Virus record (IMG/VR): IMGVR_UViG_3300027749_000409 | Span: 1-28,174 of that record | Source: a virus | Strand: one strand, 5' to 3' | Length of the DNA: 28,174 bases | Shown here: one piece after another, positions 1 through 7,132 of the stretch | Layout: each line of letters starts with the position of its first letter | How positions within the stretch are numbered: the first letter of the stretch is position 1 | Position numbers and translations under genes: made by a program | The notes under the pieces: generated by a model | What the model was told of the DNA's origin: nothing | Seen by the model: only the letters and a program-made list of their open reading frames with translations | Databases searched by the model: none

Positions 1-6
1 CTTTGT

Positions 7-933
7 TTACCACCCTTCTTGACTCCTGATCACATCTATCTCACGTGTCATTACTCCGCGGTTGTGCCAGTTGCTACGATAGTGATGTTTGAAGAATCGG
101 CTGGCCTGTGCGTCTATCACGGTCATGGGCAAGTCTAATTGTCTGTATAGATCCTCAGCCACACGACCTAAGATTATTTCAGGATTGTGTCCGTCTACCG
201 TTTGGAATATGTCTTTGAGAGCATCAAAATCTTGTACCAGTCGATGATCCCATTCGGTCAGCATGGTCATGTAAGTGCCCATTCGGCTACCTGCTATGGC
301 CCAGACACCGTGCTCAACATCACGTCCTACATTGTGCCAGATGGTTAGGTGATCTAGATTGCGCTGATGTACTCGTGTCTTGAATTCAGCAAGACCGGGT
401 CTTGCTCCTTGATTAAGGCACATTTTGACACCTTCTCTGAATCCCGCACGCCAGGCCTGGAATGCTGACCCATTGGGATAGGTAGTGCTGTAACAATCAT
501 GCATGGGCCAGTATAAAGGATCAAAGCAGAATTCTATTTCAGTTTCAACTCGTCCATCAGTGGCTTCGTGGGTACGCATGTCGTTGGCAAATTTTTGAGT
601 CCATGAACTTAATCCACCATTGCCGTACATGAGTCCGTTGACATGATTACGGGCACGCCAGCGAAACACAGCACTTTCCCATTGTGTGTCGGGCAACTCC
701 AGGGTAAGATTAAAAAACTTTTCTTCTGGCAAATTGTCGCCATCAATAAGAACGAACCGTTCAGTGGTACTGGCAGCAGCGGCTGCTTTGTGTGCGGCAT
801 CTGATCCTTTTACTCCATCAACTCTACGAGCCCACGGAATCATGTTGCGAATTTTAACCCAAAACTCTTCACGACTGGGTTCATCGTAGGTTAGGTAGAT
901 GCAATCTAGATCGGCTATGTCAATTTTTTTCAT
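7..933 (-). CDS. Glycosyltransferase-like protein (GT-A type, DGD motif), 308 aa
   Basis: Probable nucleotide-sugar glycosyltransferase. Visible features are a basic segment with RRVDGVKGSDAAHK at residues 37-50, followed by VLIDGDN at 61-67. The latter ends a hydrophobic strand with an acidic DxD-type motif, as in GT-A enzymes that bind the sugar nucleotide through a divalent metal. The C-terminal half is rich in Trp and His (for example FFKHHYRSNWHNRG near 280-293), which would suit a metal or acceptor site. The start is an ATG with no strong Shine-Dalgarno sequence (only GGAA about 14 bases upstream). The gene overlaps the upstream small gene by 14 bp, which suggests translational coupling, and closes a run of three glycosyltransferase-like genes. 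Similar proteins occur in T4-like phages as far as I recall; donor and acceptor are unknown. It could be a non-catalytic relative. Confidence 0.62.
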   Translation of the reverse strand: MKKIDIADLDCIYLTYDEPSREEFWVKIRNMIPWARRVDGVKGSDAAHKAAAAASTTERFVLIDGDNLPEEKFFNLTLELPDTQWESAVFRWRARNHVNGLMYGNGGLSSWTQKFANDMRTHEATDGRVETEIEFCFDPLYWPMHDCYSTTYPNGSAFQAWRAGFREGVKMCLNQGARPGLAEFKTRVHQRNLDHLTIWHNVGRDVEHGVWAIAGSRMGTYMTMLTEWDHRLVQDFDALKDIFQTVDGHNPEIILGRVAEDLYRQLDLPMTVIDAQASRFFKHHYRSNWHNRGVMTREIDVIRSQEGW

Positions 934-1261
934 AAGTTTTTAAATTCCATTTGGTATGAGGCTCAGTATCATTCACTATTATGCACACGTTGTTGGGTTC
1001 ACAACAGATACCCTCTTCGCTTGGTACCAGTTTAAAAATAAAACTAGCGGCCATTTTTATTTTTACAATCTTTCCATCAATGATCCGTATATTGGTTTCA
1101 CCAGACATGTATACAGCTGCGTCAACATCAATGTAATTACCCGGCAAGTCATCTACCGAATAAGAAGTTGGATAACCAAATTCGTCATAATATATACGAT
1201 ATCTTGGCTGTTTAACCGGAGGAAGATTACAAAAGTAGTCGTCTAGGTCAAATTCATCCAT
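920..1261 (-). CDS. Small acidic conserved phage protein (113-115 aa), function unknown
   Basis: I recognise the type as a small protein recurrent in T4-like aquatic phages but know no function. The N-terminus is acidic (MDEFDLDDYF), then comes YRIYYDEFGYPTSYSVDDLPGNYIDVD, and the C-terminal part has a Cys pair in GICCEPNNVCIIV followed by PHTKWNL. The CC...C arrangement might bind a metal, but that is a guess. Two starts are possible: GTG at 1267 (giving MPMDEF) or ATG at 1261. I prefer the ATG because it creates an 8-base overlap (ATGGATGA) with the stop of the upstream gene, typical of coupled translation. No clear ribosome-binding site precedes either. Its place between glycosyltransferase-like genes hints at a shared role, without proof. 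Confidence 0.75.
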   Translation of the reverse strand: MDEFDLDDYFCNLPPVKQPRYRIYYDEFGYPTSYSVDDLPGNYIDVDAAVYMSGETNIRIIDGKIVKIKMAASFIFKLVPSEEGICCEPNNVCIIVNDTEPHTKWNLKTYEKN

Positions 1262-2039
1262 GGGCACGCCAAGTCTTTGTGTTGTAGTGTATGGCTCCCC
1301 ATTGGGCCACAGTTTGTATTCGTAGATTAGGATATTCCCACACTAGCTCCAGGGTCCAATCCGGTGTTTGGGTTGGTATTATATGATGTTTCATGTGGGT
1401 TATTGTAGGACCAAGACCCACAGGCAAGGTAACCAAATCTGTGCCTGTTATGACTGCAGCCATGGCATATACCAAATCAGTTGAAGGCTCCGCGTCGGGC
1501 ATTAAGAGACAGCGTTGATAGTCAGACCAGTTTTCAAATATGCTTCTGACTAGATCAAAAAAGTCTTGTGCTGTTTTACTTAGACGCCAATAGGTAATGG
1601 CATTGTAAACATCTGGCAGATGGTTGCGATCAAATAGCTGTCTGTAAAATCTAGATCGACCGGGCCTATCATAAATGTCTCTACAGCCTTGACTGATCAC
1701 TACATCTCGTCGTTCAAACAAGGTCCACCAATGATCAATAGGACTGGCCACAATCATGTCAGCTTCTAGCTTGATGGTTTGTCTAAATGGACTAGCCGCA
1801 AACATCTGCCAGTCGTTGCATTGTTTGTTTTCTGTTGCGCTCTGATCACCATGTGGCAACGGAATCACATGATCAAATACTGGATCACTTGAACGTCGTG
1901 TTGTAATGGCAGCAATTTGTGCATCTGGATGGAACTCACGGATACTACGGGCCAGCTGAACAGCACAGGCCAGGTAGTCTGTGGTTGCATTGTCAATGGC
2001 TGGTATCAGATAGCCACGTTCAGCAAGCACTGGCAACAA
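1254..2039 (-). CDS. Glycosyltransferase-like protein (GT8-like), second of a tandem pair, 261 aa
   Basis: Probable glycosyltransferase with a GT-A fold. The N-terminus (YLIPAIDNATTDYLACAVQL) resembles the nucleotide-binding strand and helix of GT8-type enzymes. KLEADMIV at 90-97 carries an acidic metal-binding motif (EAD) at the end of a hydrophobic strand. The C-terminal region has THMKHH near 214-219 and AIHYNTKTW near 249-257, positions where GT8 enzymes supply a metal-ligand His. The central segment FFDLVRSIFENWSDYQR aligns with FDTMQMIRENWTHYRS of the next upstream gene product, so the two are paralogues. No ATG is available: TAG closes the frame three codons upstream, leaving TTG at 2037-2039 or 2034-2036. 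A good AGGAG lies just before them. The gene overlaps its upstream neighbour by 20 bp. Confidence 0.65.
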   Translation of the reverse strand: MLPVLAERGYLIPAIDNATTDYLACAVQLARSIREFHPDAQIAAITTRRSSDPVFDHVIPLPHGDQSATENKQCNDWQMFAASPFRQTIKLEADMIVASPIDHWWTLFERRDVVISQGCRDIYDRPGRSRFYRQLFDRNHLPDVYNAITYWRLSKTAQDFFDLVRSIFENWSDYQRCLLMPDAEPSTDLVYAMAAVITGTDLVTLPVGLGPTITHMKHHIIPTQTPDWTLELVWEYPNLRIQTVAQWGAIHYNTKTWRAHG

Positions 2040-2823
2040 TGTCTCCTAGATAGCGTTTGCCCATGGCATGAAAGTCTTGATTTAATGTGATCCACTTTAG
2101 CTGACCTGACCCAGTTCTATAATCTACACGATAGTGATCGACGGCCAATTGTGTTAGTTGTGTTTCTGGAACCACTGTGGCCAGACTCCAAGGAATACAG
2201 GGCCACGCCAAAACTTGTCCATTCACGATCAGTTGAGCAATGGTCAATGCAAAATCATTCCTATAGGTGGCACTGGATACGCCATACAAGCTTCTGTAAT
2301 GGGTCCAATTTTCTCTTATCATTTGCATAGTATCAAATATCAATTCAGCATGATGACTGCGATTGAATCGCATCACAGTAGCCCACGTCATGGGCATGTG
2401 ATATCGTCCAAAACAGTTTTCCTGTTCAAATGGTTTGCCCCCGGCAACATCATATGCATGATCATGTGCCAGGAAATCTATATTGGTGTCAAATAGCATG
2501 CTCAATTGATTGCTTGCTACTACATAGTCAGCATCCAACAACAAGGTCTGATCCCACGGACTCAAAGCATAGGCTGTCATGCGGTCATTATTGTACCAGG
2601 TCACACTGTCTTTGAAGTCGGCAAAGTATCTAGAATTATTTCCTTGTTTGTCAGCATGTATAACCTGATCAAATTGGTATGTGGCAGGCAAATTGACTTG
2701 ATCAGTAATCACACAAACTGGAAGACCCAAATGACGGTGTATGTTTTTGGTACTCCAAGCCGCCAAGGCCACATAATCAATCAGTTCGTTTGCATAGGCA
2801 AATATTACAACTCCTTGAGTCAT
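2020..2823 (-). CDS. Glycosyltransferase-like protein (GT8-like), first of a tandem pair, 267 aa
   Basis: Probable glycosyltransferase. The N-terminus GVVIFAYANELIDYVALA matches the nucleotide-binding strand and helix of GT-A enzymes. LGLPVCVITDQ near 32-42 is a second strand. QTLLLDADYVVAS at 92-104 contains a textbook DAD metal-binding motif after a hydrophobic strand. Near the C-terminus FHAMGKRYLGDI (251-262) offers the His and Lys expected for GT8-like enzymes. The ATG overlaps the stop of the upstream 104-residue gene as ATGA, so translation is probably coupled. It is paralogous to the following gene: both share ENW..Y...(17-20 residues)..D...A.A after the metal motif. Substrate is unknown. 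Family level assignment is fairly secure; activity is inferred. Confidence 0.68.
   Translation of the reverse strand: MTQGVVIFAYANELIDYVALAAWSTKNIHRHLGLPVCVITDQVNLPATYQFDQVIHADKQGNNSRYFADFKDSVTWYNNDRMTAYALSPWDQTLLLDADYVVASNQLSMLFDTNIDFLAHDHAYDVAGGKPFEQENCFGRYHMPMTWATVMRFNRSHHAELIFDTMQMIRENWTHYRSLYGVSSATYRNDFALTIAQLIVNGQVLAWPCIPWSLATVVPETQLTQLAVDHYRVDYRTGSGQLKWITLNQDFHAMGKRYLGDIVASAC
2043..2047 (-). promoter_or_regulatory. Shine-Dalgarno sequence for a TTG-initiated gene
   Basis: On the minus strand AGGAG is followed by ACA and then TTG TTG. Spacing is 3 bases to the first TTG and 6 to the second, so the second (2034-2036) has the more usual spacing. The motif lies inside the end of the upstream glycosyltransferase gene and supports a non-ATG start for the downstream one. 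Confidence 0.6.
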
Positions 2824-3134
2824 CTCAGCGTGTTTAGTTCGTCGTGTTCAATCAACCAGGCTGTCATTTGCTCTTGCCAGCGTTGTTGTGCCATGGCCAG
2901 TAGTTCTCGATAATCAACTCTGACAGGTGTATCGTACAAGTCAAGAAGAACCAGGCCTTGTTGACCTGTTTCCACGGATGCTGTCAAGGTATTGATCAGT
3001 TCAGGACCAGCACTCCACATTCCACCGTTGTAAGCAAAGGTCAGTTTGGCTTGGTATTTTTCTTTAAGTAGACGGCGAGCCTGGGCATGTTCAAATCTGG
3101 CACGGCCATGTTGTACTAATTGATTGGTATCCAT
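2820..3134 (-). CDS. Small conserved T4-like phage protein, 104 aa, function unknown
   Basis: Not assigned to a function. The protein is helical and charged at both ends, with a central AKLTFAYNGGMWSAGPELIN segment (residues 29-48), then VLLDLYDTPVRVDYRELL and an amphipathic C-terminal helix WQEQMTAWLIEHDEL. I recall very similar small proteins next to fibre genes in cyanophages, which makes an accessory role in tail-fibre assembly conceivable, but this is context only. It has an ATG start. No convincing Shine-Dalgarno sequence is present; a TATAAT lies six bases upstream. Its stop overlaps the next gene as ATGA. Confidence 0.78.
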   Translation of the reverse strand: MDTNQLVQHGRARFEHAQARRLLKEKYQAKLTFAYNGGMWSAGPELINTLTASVETGQQGLVLLDLYDTPVRVDYRELLAMAQQRWQEQMTAWLIEHDELNTLR

Positions 3135-3208
3135 AATTGTATTATACTACGAAATACCATAGCAGTCTACTGTTAATTTGCTTATTTGGCATAATCGAGA
3201 AAAGGATA
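3135..3208 (-). other. 74-bp intergenic gap between fibre gene and small conserved gene
   Basis: One of the longest untranslated gaps in the window. On the minus strand it is AT-rich and holds a TATAAT at 3141-3146, with TTAACA further upstream at a spacing (24 bases) too long for a normal sigma-70 promoter. I see no hairpin followed by a T-run, so no terminator is called. Confidence 0.5.
3141..3146 (-). promoter_or_regulatory. Possible -10 element (TATAAT)
   Basis: An exact TATAAT lies in the gap before the 104-residue gene. It is only six bases from the ATG, so a transcript from it would be almost leaderless, and no -35 element is correctly spaced. It may be chance in AT-rich DNA, or a degenerate relative of the late motif. 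Confidence 0.22.
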
Positions 3209-4177
3209 TTAGGGTGAAGAAAATACCTGGGCAAACACGCTTGGAGTGCCCCAAGTATTGGTTAGATATGTGGTTTCTGGTGGAAAGTAGCTAACAATCG
3301 TACAAGGTGCTGTACCCGGTGTAAAAAAACTTGGGGGGGTGCCGCCTGAAATATTGGTGGTTTGTCCATATCCACTCACAGATGGTTGATACCAGGTAGT
3401 TGTGAATCTAATTACATTGGCAGATAGATTGTATGCCTGCACTTGGATATATGAACCGATATATGCTCCACCATCGTACTGTAAAAATAGTTCTTGCTGG
3501 GTGGCCTCATTGGTACCAGTCAATTGTGCATTACCTATGGTGGTGGCCACATTGACCGGACTGCCTGATCCAGCAATTTTATTAGTTCCCTGATATGTGT
3601 AACCAGCAATGACTTTACTTGTACTGGTTGAAGTAAACGAAAGCGTACCGCAGGCTGTAGCAAACGCATTCCAGTCTGGATCACGGTCAGTACCGGTGCT
3701 GGTTTTGCTAAACTGTATGCGGATTATGCCGCCGGCGTTAAAAAAATAATTTCTAACAGTTGCATTAGAAAATGTCACATCATTGGCAAAGATTATGGCC
3801 CAGTCTGCTTGTCCAGTGGTGAATGGGGTTCCTTTATAATTGACCCCAGTGATAATCGCAGGGCCTTGACTACCCACAGCATAGGCATTATACGGGTTAG
3901 TACCAATGGTACTGATGGCCGTGGTCAAATTGGCAATAGTGGCAATTGTTTGTCCAGCACTGGGACTGGTAACACTAGGATTTGATCCTGATTGGTGTAT
4001 GTAAGCATTGGTGATAGTGCCAGCCAGACTGGCCCATTGTGTGGCTGTGACAGTTCCGCCAATGCTGACCGCACCCACAGGTGTCTGTCCATAATAGTCA
4101 CTCCATATTGAATTTACACTGGTTGCAAAACCATTATAGTCTGACGCTTGTATTGTTCCACCGGAGCTGTATGTCAT
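3209..4177 (-). CDS. Tail fibre-like structural protein, 322 aa
   Basis: Likely a virion appendage protein. The N-terminus reads TYSSGGTIQASDYNGFATSV and then VSIGGTVTATQWASLAGTI, a pattern I recognise from fibre-like proteins of T4-like aquatic phages (IQA.DYN.....VN, then TVTATQW..L). The body is rich in Thr, Ser, Gly, Asn and aromatic residues, with few charges, as expected of a trimeric beta-structured fibre. Segments such as NPYNAYAVGSQGP and GGAYIGSYIQVQAYN suggest a globular beta tip. There is no transmembrane segment or signal peptide. The ATG directly follows GATAAAAA, with an 18-bp gap from the upstream fibre gene. No chaperone or variable-repeat element was seen nearby. Receptor unknown. 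Confidence 0.72.
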   Translation of the reverse strand: MTYSSGGTIQASDYNGFATSVNSIWSDYYGQTPVGAVSIGGTVTATQWASLAGTITNAYIHQSGSNPSVTSPSAGQTIATIANLTTAISTIGTNPYNAYAVGSQGPAIITGVNYKGTPFTTGQADWAIIFANDVTFSNATVRNYFFNAGGIIRIQFSKTSTGTDRDPDWNAFATACGTLSFTSTSTSKVIAGYTYQGTNKIAGSGSPVNVATTIGNAQLTGTNEATQQELFLQYDGGAYIGSYIQVQAYNLSANVIRFTTTWYQPSVSGYGQTTNISGGTPPSFFTPGTAPCTIVSYFPPETTYLTNTWGTPSVFAQVFSSP

Positions 4178-4195
4178 TTTTTATCAGTTTTAAAC

Positions 4196-5692
4196 TTATT
4201 TAATTGTTACAATAGCTTCAACTAGGCCTAGTCCTGTATCATGTTTGTCTACCAAGGCTCGCCCAATTGTGTTGAATGCCGTGGCTTCGCCTGCGGTCGC
4301 AGACCTGGCAATTCCTTCACCAGCTGATACCAATCGATCGCCTTTGTGTACAACACCAGTACATTGTACAGGAACCCGACCGGTCATTGCAACCGGGGGA
4401 TGAGTCAAATCTGATCCAGCACCACTGTTCATTAGGTATGCTGCTCGTGTGCTTATAACTCCAAACACTGTGTCACTTAATTCTTTTTTAGATAATGTAA
4501 TTTCTGCTGACCCGCCCAATTCGACCACAGTCCCGGCTTGGTATATATTATCTGCAGCAAATCGTTCTGCTACGTCAGCATATTGAGCCGAAGTTGCCTG
4601 AGCAAATATTGTATTGAAATATCCACCCGAACTGCCAATATTACCAATACCGTTTCCATTGGCGTTGATTATGTTGCCAATGCTCAGAGCCGTTGTGCTA
4701 AAAACTGCAACATTCGATACGCCGCCTATACCTACAGTGACATTGCCTCCCGAACTGACCACAGTCACATTACTTGTACCGCTGTTGATGTTGGCCACGC
4801 TGGTGATCACACCTGTCAGTAGTGCACCGTTACCCAGAATATAATTACCAGTAACATTGCCAATAGCACTGACAAGTCCACCTGTTAACACATTGCCGCC
4901 TGTGATATTGCCTGTGGCTGTGACTGAACCGACGGTACGTAGATTGCCGCTGGATACATTACCAGTGACTGTGATCAGGCCTGCGGTGTTTATATTGCCG
5001 CCTACAATGTTACCTGCCACGTTTACACCACTTGCACCTTGTCCCCAAAATGTAGGAGATGTGACTCCACCAATGCCGGTCACGTTGCTGGCCAATTGTA
5101 TACCGGAACTGATGTTGCCAAATCCAGGAATAGCCAACAATGGAGTCCAGGTTGCATCGCCACTCATAATGCCCACGACCACGCTGTCAACTACTAGTTC
5201 AATTACTTTGTGAGTTACTGTACCGGTTGTATCTGTTATCACATTGGCAAATGCGCCGGTTACACCAGTACCAGCTGTGAATTGTGGGCCAACTAATGTC
5301 CATGACGCTCCAGACCAGATGTTTACCTGTTGGTTTTGTGTGTCATACCAAAGATCTCCTTGGGTGTTATAAATGGTAGAACTAGGAGTAGTATTTCCCA
5401 CTGCCATTGCGCTGAGATATTTCCAGCCAGTTGTGGTATTGTTGGTGTTGACTTGTAGTCGTCCGGCACTGGGTGAATTATTCCACCAAAGTTGTCCAGT
5501 TATTGGTGCAGGTGGTGCTGTACTATTAGAAGAATTTTGTAATACCCGTACAAAATTGGTATTTAAAAATTGTCCGTACCCAGAATAATTTTTACCCACA
5601 AGCGTTAGTGCCGGGGCTGCGGTGGTATTAATAGTACCGTCAGCTATGGTAGCAAATACGGTTCCATCGGTTAGTGTTATTGTATATGACAT
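4196..5692 (-). CDS. Tail fibre protein with 17-residue beta-helix repeats and conserved C-terminal domain, 498 aa
   Basis: Structural fibre. The N-terminus (SYTITLTDGTVFATIADGTI, then LTLVGKNYSGYGQFLNTNFV) is a conserved phage fibre start, probably the virion-attachment part. It is followed by APITGQLWWNNSPSAGRL and a second W-rich copy, QGDLWYDTQNQQVNIWSGASW. Residues 223-290 are four 17-residue repeats built on a x-G-N-(I/V)-x-x-G core, which should form a beta-helical shaft. The C-terminal domain begins AQYADVAERFAADNIYQAGT (around 370) and contains VELGGSAEIT and TGRVPVQCTGVVHKGDRLVS. This module is common at the ends of cyanophage fibre-like proteins and may be a trimerisation or chaperone-like beta-domain. 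A late-promoter motif ends 44 bp before the ATG. Confidence 0.82.
   Translation of the reverse strand: MSYTITLTDGTVFATIADGTINTTAAPALTLVGKNYSGYGQFLNTNFVRVLQNSSNSTAPPAPITGQLWWNNSPSAGRLQVNTNNTTTGWKYLSAMAVGNTTPSSTIYNTQGDLWYDTQNQQVNIWSGASWTLVGPQFTAGTGVTGAFANVITDTTGTVTHKVIELVVDSVVVGIMSGDATWTPLLAIPGFGNISSGIQLASNVTGIGGVTSPTFWGQGASGVNVAGNIVGGNINTAGLITVTGNVSSGNLRTVGSVTATGNITGGNVLTGGLVSAIGNVTGNYILGNGALLTGVITSVANINSGTSNVTVVSSGGNVTVGIGGVSNVAVFSTTALSIGNIINANGNGIGNIGSSGGYFNTIFAQATSAQYADVAERFAADNIYQAGTVVELGGSAEITLSKKELSDTVFGVISTRAAYLMNSGAGSDLTHPPVAMTGRVPVQCTGVVHKGDRLVSAGEGIARSATAGEATAFNTIGRALVDKHDTGLGLVEAIVTIK
4823..5026 (-). repeat. Four tandem 51-bp coding repeats (17 aa, G-N core) in the fibre gene
   Basis: The protein repeats are VNVAGNIVGGNINTAGL, ITVTGNVSSGNLRTVGS, VTATGNITGGNVLTGGL and VSAIGNVTGNYILGNGA, each exactly 17 residues in register. 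Nucleotide identity is lower than protein similarity, so the repeats are old and kept for structure rather than recently amplified. Confidence 0.75.
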
Positions 5693-5736
5693 TGTTTAAT
5701 CGGTCCTATTATATTTGTTGCAATTTGATATACGCA

Positions 5737-5744
5737 TATTTATG
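5737..5744 (-). promoter_or_regulatory. T4-type late promoter motif (CATAAATA) before the 498-aa fibre gene
   Basis: The motif overlaps the TAA stop of the 201-residue gene and lies 44 bp upstream of the fibre ATG. T4 late promoters use TATAAATA at about -13 to -6, with the first base variable. Initiation here would give a leader of roughly 40 nt containing AGGA 11 bases before the ATG. Confidence 0.6.
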
Positions 5745-6345
5745 CGGCACTCAAGTTTGTCAAAGTCTGAATGCGCAAGGTATAATCAATTTGTATCTGT
5801 CGATTTAGACTTTTTTGTACCGGGTGGAAAATCACATGTGTTATCAACAACAACTGTGTGGCAGATCCGTTCCAACACTGTAACCCTAGTTCATCAAACA
5901 CATATTCACCATTGAAATTGGTGCTGTTGTCAAAGGCCTGTTGTCCGGCTGGTTCACCATAATCCAACAAGCAGGTCACTACTATGTCCGTGTACGGTTG
6001 TCCAGATGTGTGTATCACCGTCATGTAATTGTTGCCGGGATCCTGATTGGCAGCTGAATTATCATCTACCACCTTGGCATAAGTTTCGTTGTATAGGCTG
6101 GCACTGGTGCCAACGGTATTAGGTGGCAAATAGGTTATTACTCCAGTGGGATCAACTGCACTGCCGCCATTGCCAAAGGCCATCTGGTAGATCCAGCCCA
6201 CATTGCGGTCACTCAAAGTGTTGGCCATGCAAATACTGATATTTTCGTAATGAATTTGATTGGAGCCGTCAAAAAACACTTCTTTTGTTGATGGATCAAA
6301 AATTTTTAAAAATCCTTTTATTAGTAAATTACTGTTACTCAACAT
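5740..6345 (-). CDS. Phage structural protein (tail/fibre associated), 201 aa
   Basis: I recall proteins of this type in T4-like marine phages as small virion or fibre-attachment components; exact role unknown. The N-terminal motif GFLKIFDPSTKEVFFD (11-26) is followed by SNQIHYENISICMANTLSD. Then comes a glycine-rich turn (YQMAFGNGGSAVDP, about 53-66), and the end is HVIFHPVQKSLNRQIQIDYT. The start ATG has AGGA at 6352-6355, six bases away, lying inside the end of the homing-endonuclease gene, which it overlaps by 11 bp. The first 30 or so codons are markedly more AT-rich than the rest and resemble the endonuclease gene in composition. The 49-codon ORF upstream of the endonuclease encodes a second version of the 11-26 motif. 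Confidence 0.7.
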   Translation of the reverse strand: MLSNSNLLIKGFLKIFDPSTKEVFFDGSNQIHYENISICMANTLSDRNVGWIYQMAFGNGGSAVDPTGVITYLPPNTVGTSASLYNETYAKVVDDNSAANQDPGNNYMTVIHTSGQPYTDIVVTCLLDYGEPAGQQAFDNSTNFNGEYVFDELGLQCWNGSATQLLLITHVIFHPVQKSLNRQIQIDYTLRIQTLTNLSAA

Positions 6346-6982
6346 TTATTTTCCTTTTTCTTCCCCCACCGTTTCCGGTGCCGTATTTGATAGATCTCCA
6401 CCCACCTATGGAATAATAAATTTTATTAAATGGCAAATTATTTTCTCGACAAAATGCCCGTAATCCTTTGATTTTTACTACTTCGCCAGTGGGGTATTGA
6501 ATTTGCCATTCGAGCGCATTAGGATTTTTTCCTCCCGATGTTTGCAAACTGTGTAATTTTTTAGTACGGTCGGATACTGTTACTCCAGTTCGTTGCTCTG
6601 ACCATATTTTTTTTGTTTTTGCTGATGGAGCCCATCCTTTTTTACTGTCTGCCCAATTTTTCTTGTGCATTGCAGATCGAGGTGGCATTTTGCCACCGGG
6701 CGGAAACCCATCCAAACCTGTTTCTGGTATCAAATTGGCCCATTTATCACTATTAACAATATCAAAAAACTCACTAAAAAATGTTGCAAACTCAAAAATA
6801 TCAGACTCTTCTGTAAATAATGTATGCCACAATGTGGTGATGTTGTTACCGTGTTCGTTCATATGTCTCGACCAATAAAGCCCAGACCCCGAATACACTA
6901 CCGGATCAACTGATGTAGTTTTTCCAAAATACAGTTTACCTGTCTTGTTGTGTTGTTTAATATAAAGACTTGTTGGAATCAT
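6335..6982 (-). CDS. GIY-YIG-type free-standing homing endonuclease, 215 aa
   Basis: Probable mobile endonuclease. The N-terminal nuclease core shows SLYIKQHNKTGKLYFGKTT (5-23), where LYI and YFG stand for the GIY and YIG motifs. GSGLYWSRHMNEHG (32-45) follows, then FEFATFFSEFFDIVN and WANLIPETGLDGFPPGG (81-97). The middle is basic (KKNWADSKKGWAPSAKTKK), typical of DNA-contacting linkers. The C-terminus, EWQIQYPTGEVVKIKGLRAF and CRENNLPFNKIYYSIGG, looks like a NUMOD1-type helix-turn-helix. The gene is clearly more AT-rich than its neighbours, a sign of transfer. The ATG overlaps the stop of the 49-codon ORF as ATGA, and its end overlaps the 201-residue gene. No intron core is visible, so it is free-standing. 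Which DNA it cuts is not known. Confidence 0.78.
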   Translation of the reverse strand: MIPTSLYIKQHNKTGKLYFGKTTSVDPVVYSGSGLYWSRHMNEHGNNITTLWHTLFTEESDIFEFATFFSEFFDIVNSDKWANLIPETGLDGFPPGGKMPPRSAMHKKNWADSKKGWAPSAKTKKIWSEQRTGVTVSDRTKKLHSLQTSGGKNPNALEWQIQYPTGEVVKIKGLRAFCRENNLPFNKIYYSIGGWRSIKYGTGNGGGRKRKINVE

Positions 6983-7128
6983 GCTCGTTTTTCCACAAAT
7001 ATCTGTTTGGTCTGGGGATCTGAAATCCTGACATGTCCTTGCACTGAAATACTTCCAGTTTCGTTAGGACGGCGCTGAGGTTTTTGTTCAGCGTTGTTTG
7101 TTTTAGTTGTCTGCTTGTTATCAGTCAT
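6979..7128 (-). CDS. 49-aa ORF: probable N-terminal remnant or paralogue of the adjacent structural protein
   Basis: Short ORF read directly from the minus strand: ATG at 7128, TGA at 6979-6981. The first 25 residues are polar and low complexity (MTDNKQTTKTNN, then PQRRPNETG). Residues 31-46, GHVRISDPQTKQIFVE, align without gaps to residues 11-26 of the 201-residue protein, GFLKIFDPSTKEVFFD. Seven are identical (G, I, D, P, T, K, F) and five are conservative. The frame stops immediately after EKRA, where the 201-residue protein goes on into its IHYENIS segment. The stop overlaps the endonuclease ATG. I infer that the endonuclease gene interrupted an ancestral structural gene here, leaving this 5' fragment. 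An intact small gene is the alternative. Confidence 0.55.
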   Translation of the reverse strand: MTDNKQTTKTNNAEQKPQRRPNETGSISVQGHVRISDPQTKQIFVEKRA

Positions 7129-7132
7129 ATTT

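Noticed and set aside
3209-4177. Possible diversity-generating retroelement target in the 322-aa fibre-like gene
   Set aside because: No reverse transcriptase, template repeat or matching variable repeat was seen in the window.
4857-5213. 118-codon plus-strand frame rich in Pro, Leu, Thr and Val
   Set aside because: It is the exact antisense of the Gly/Asn/Thr repeat region of the fibre gene; composition bias of that gene keeps the opposite frame open.
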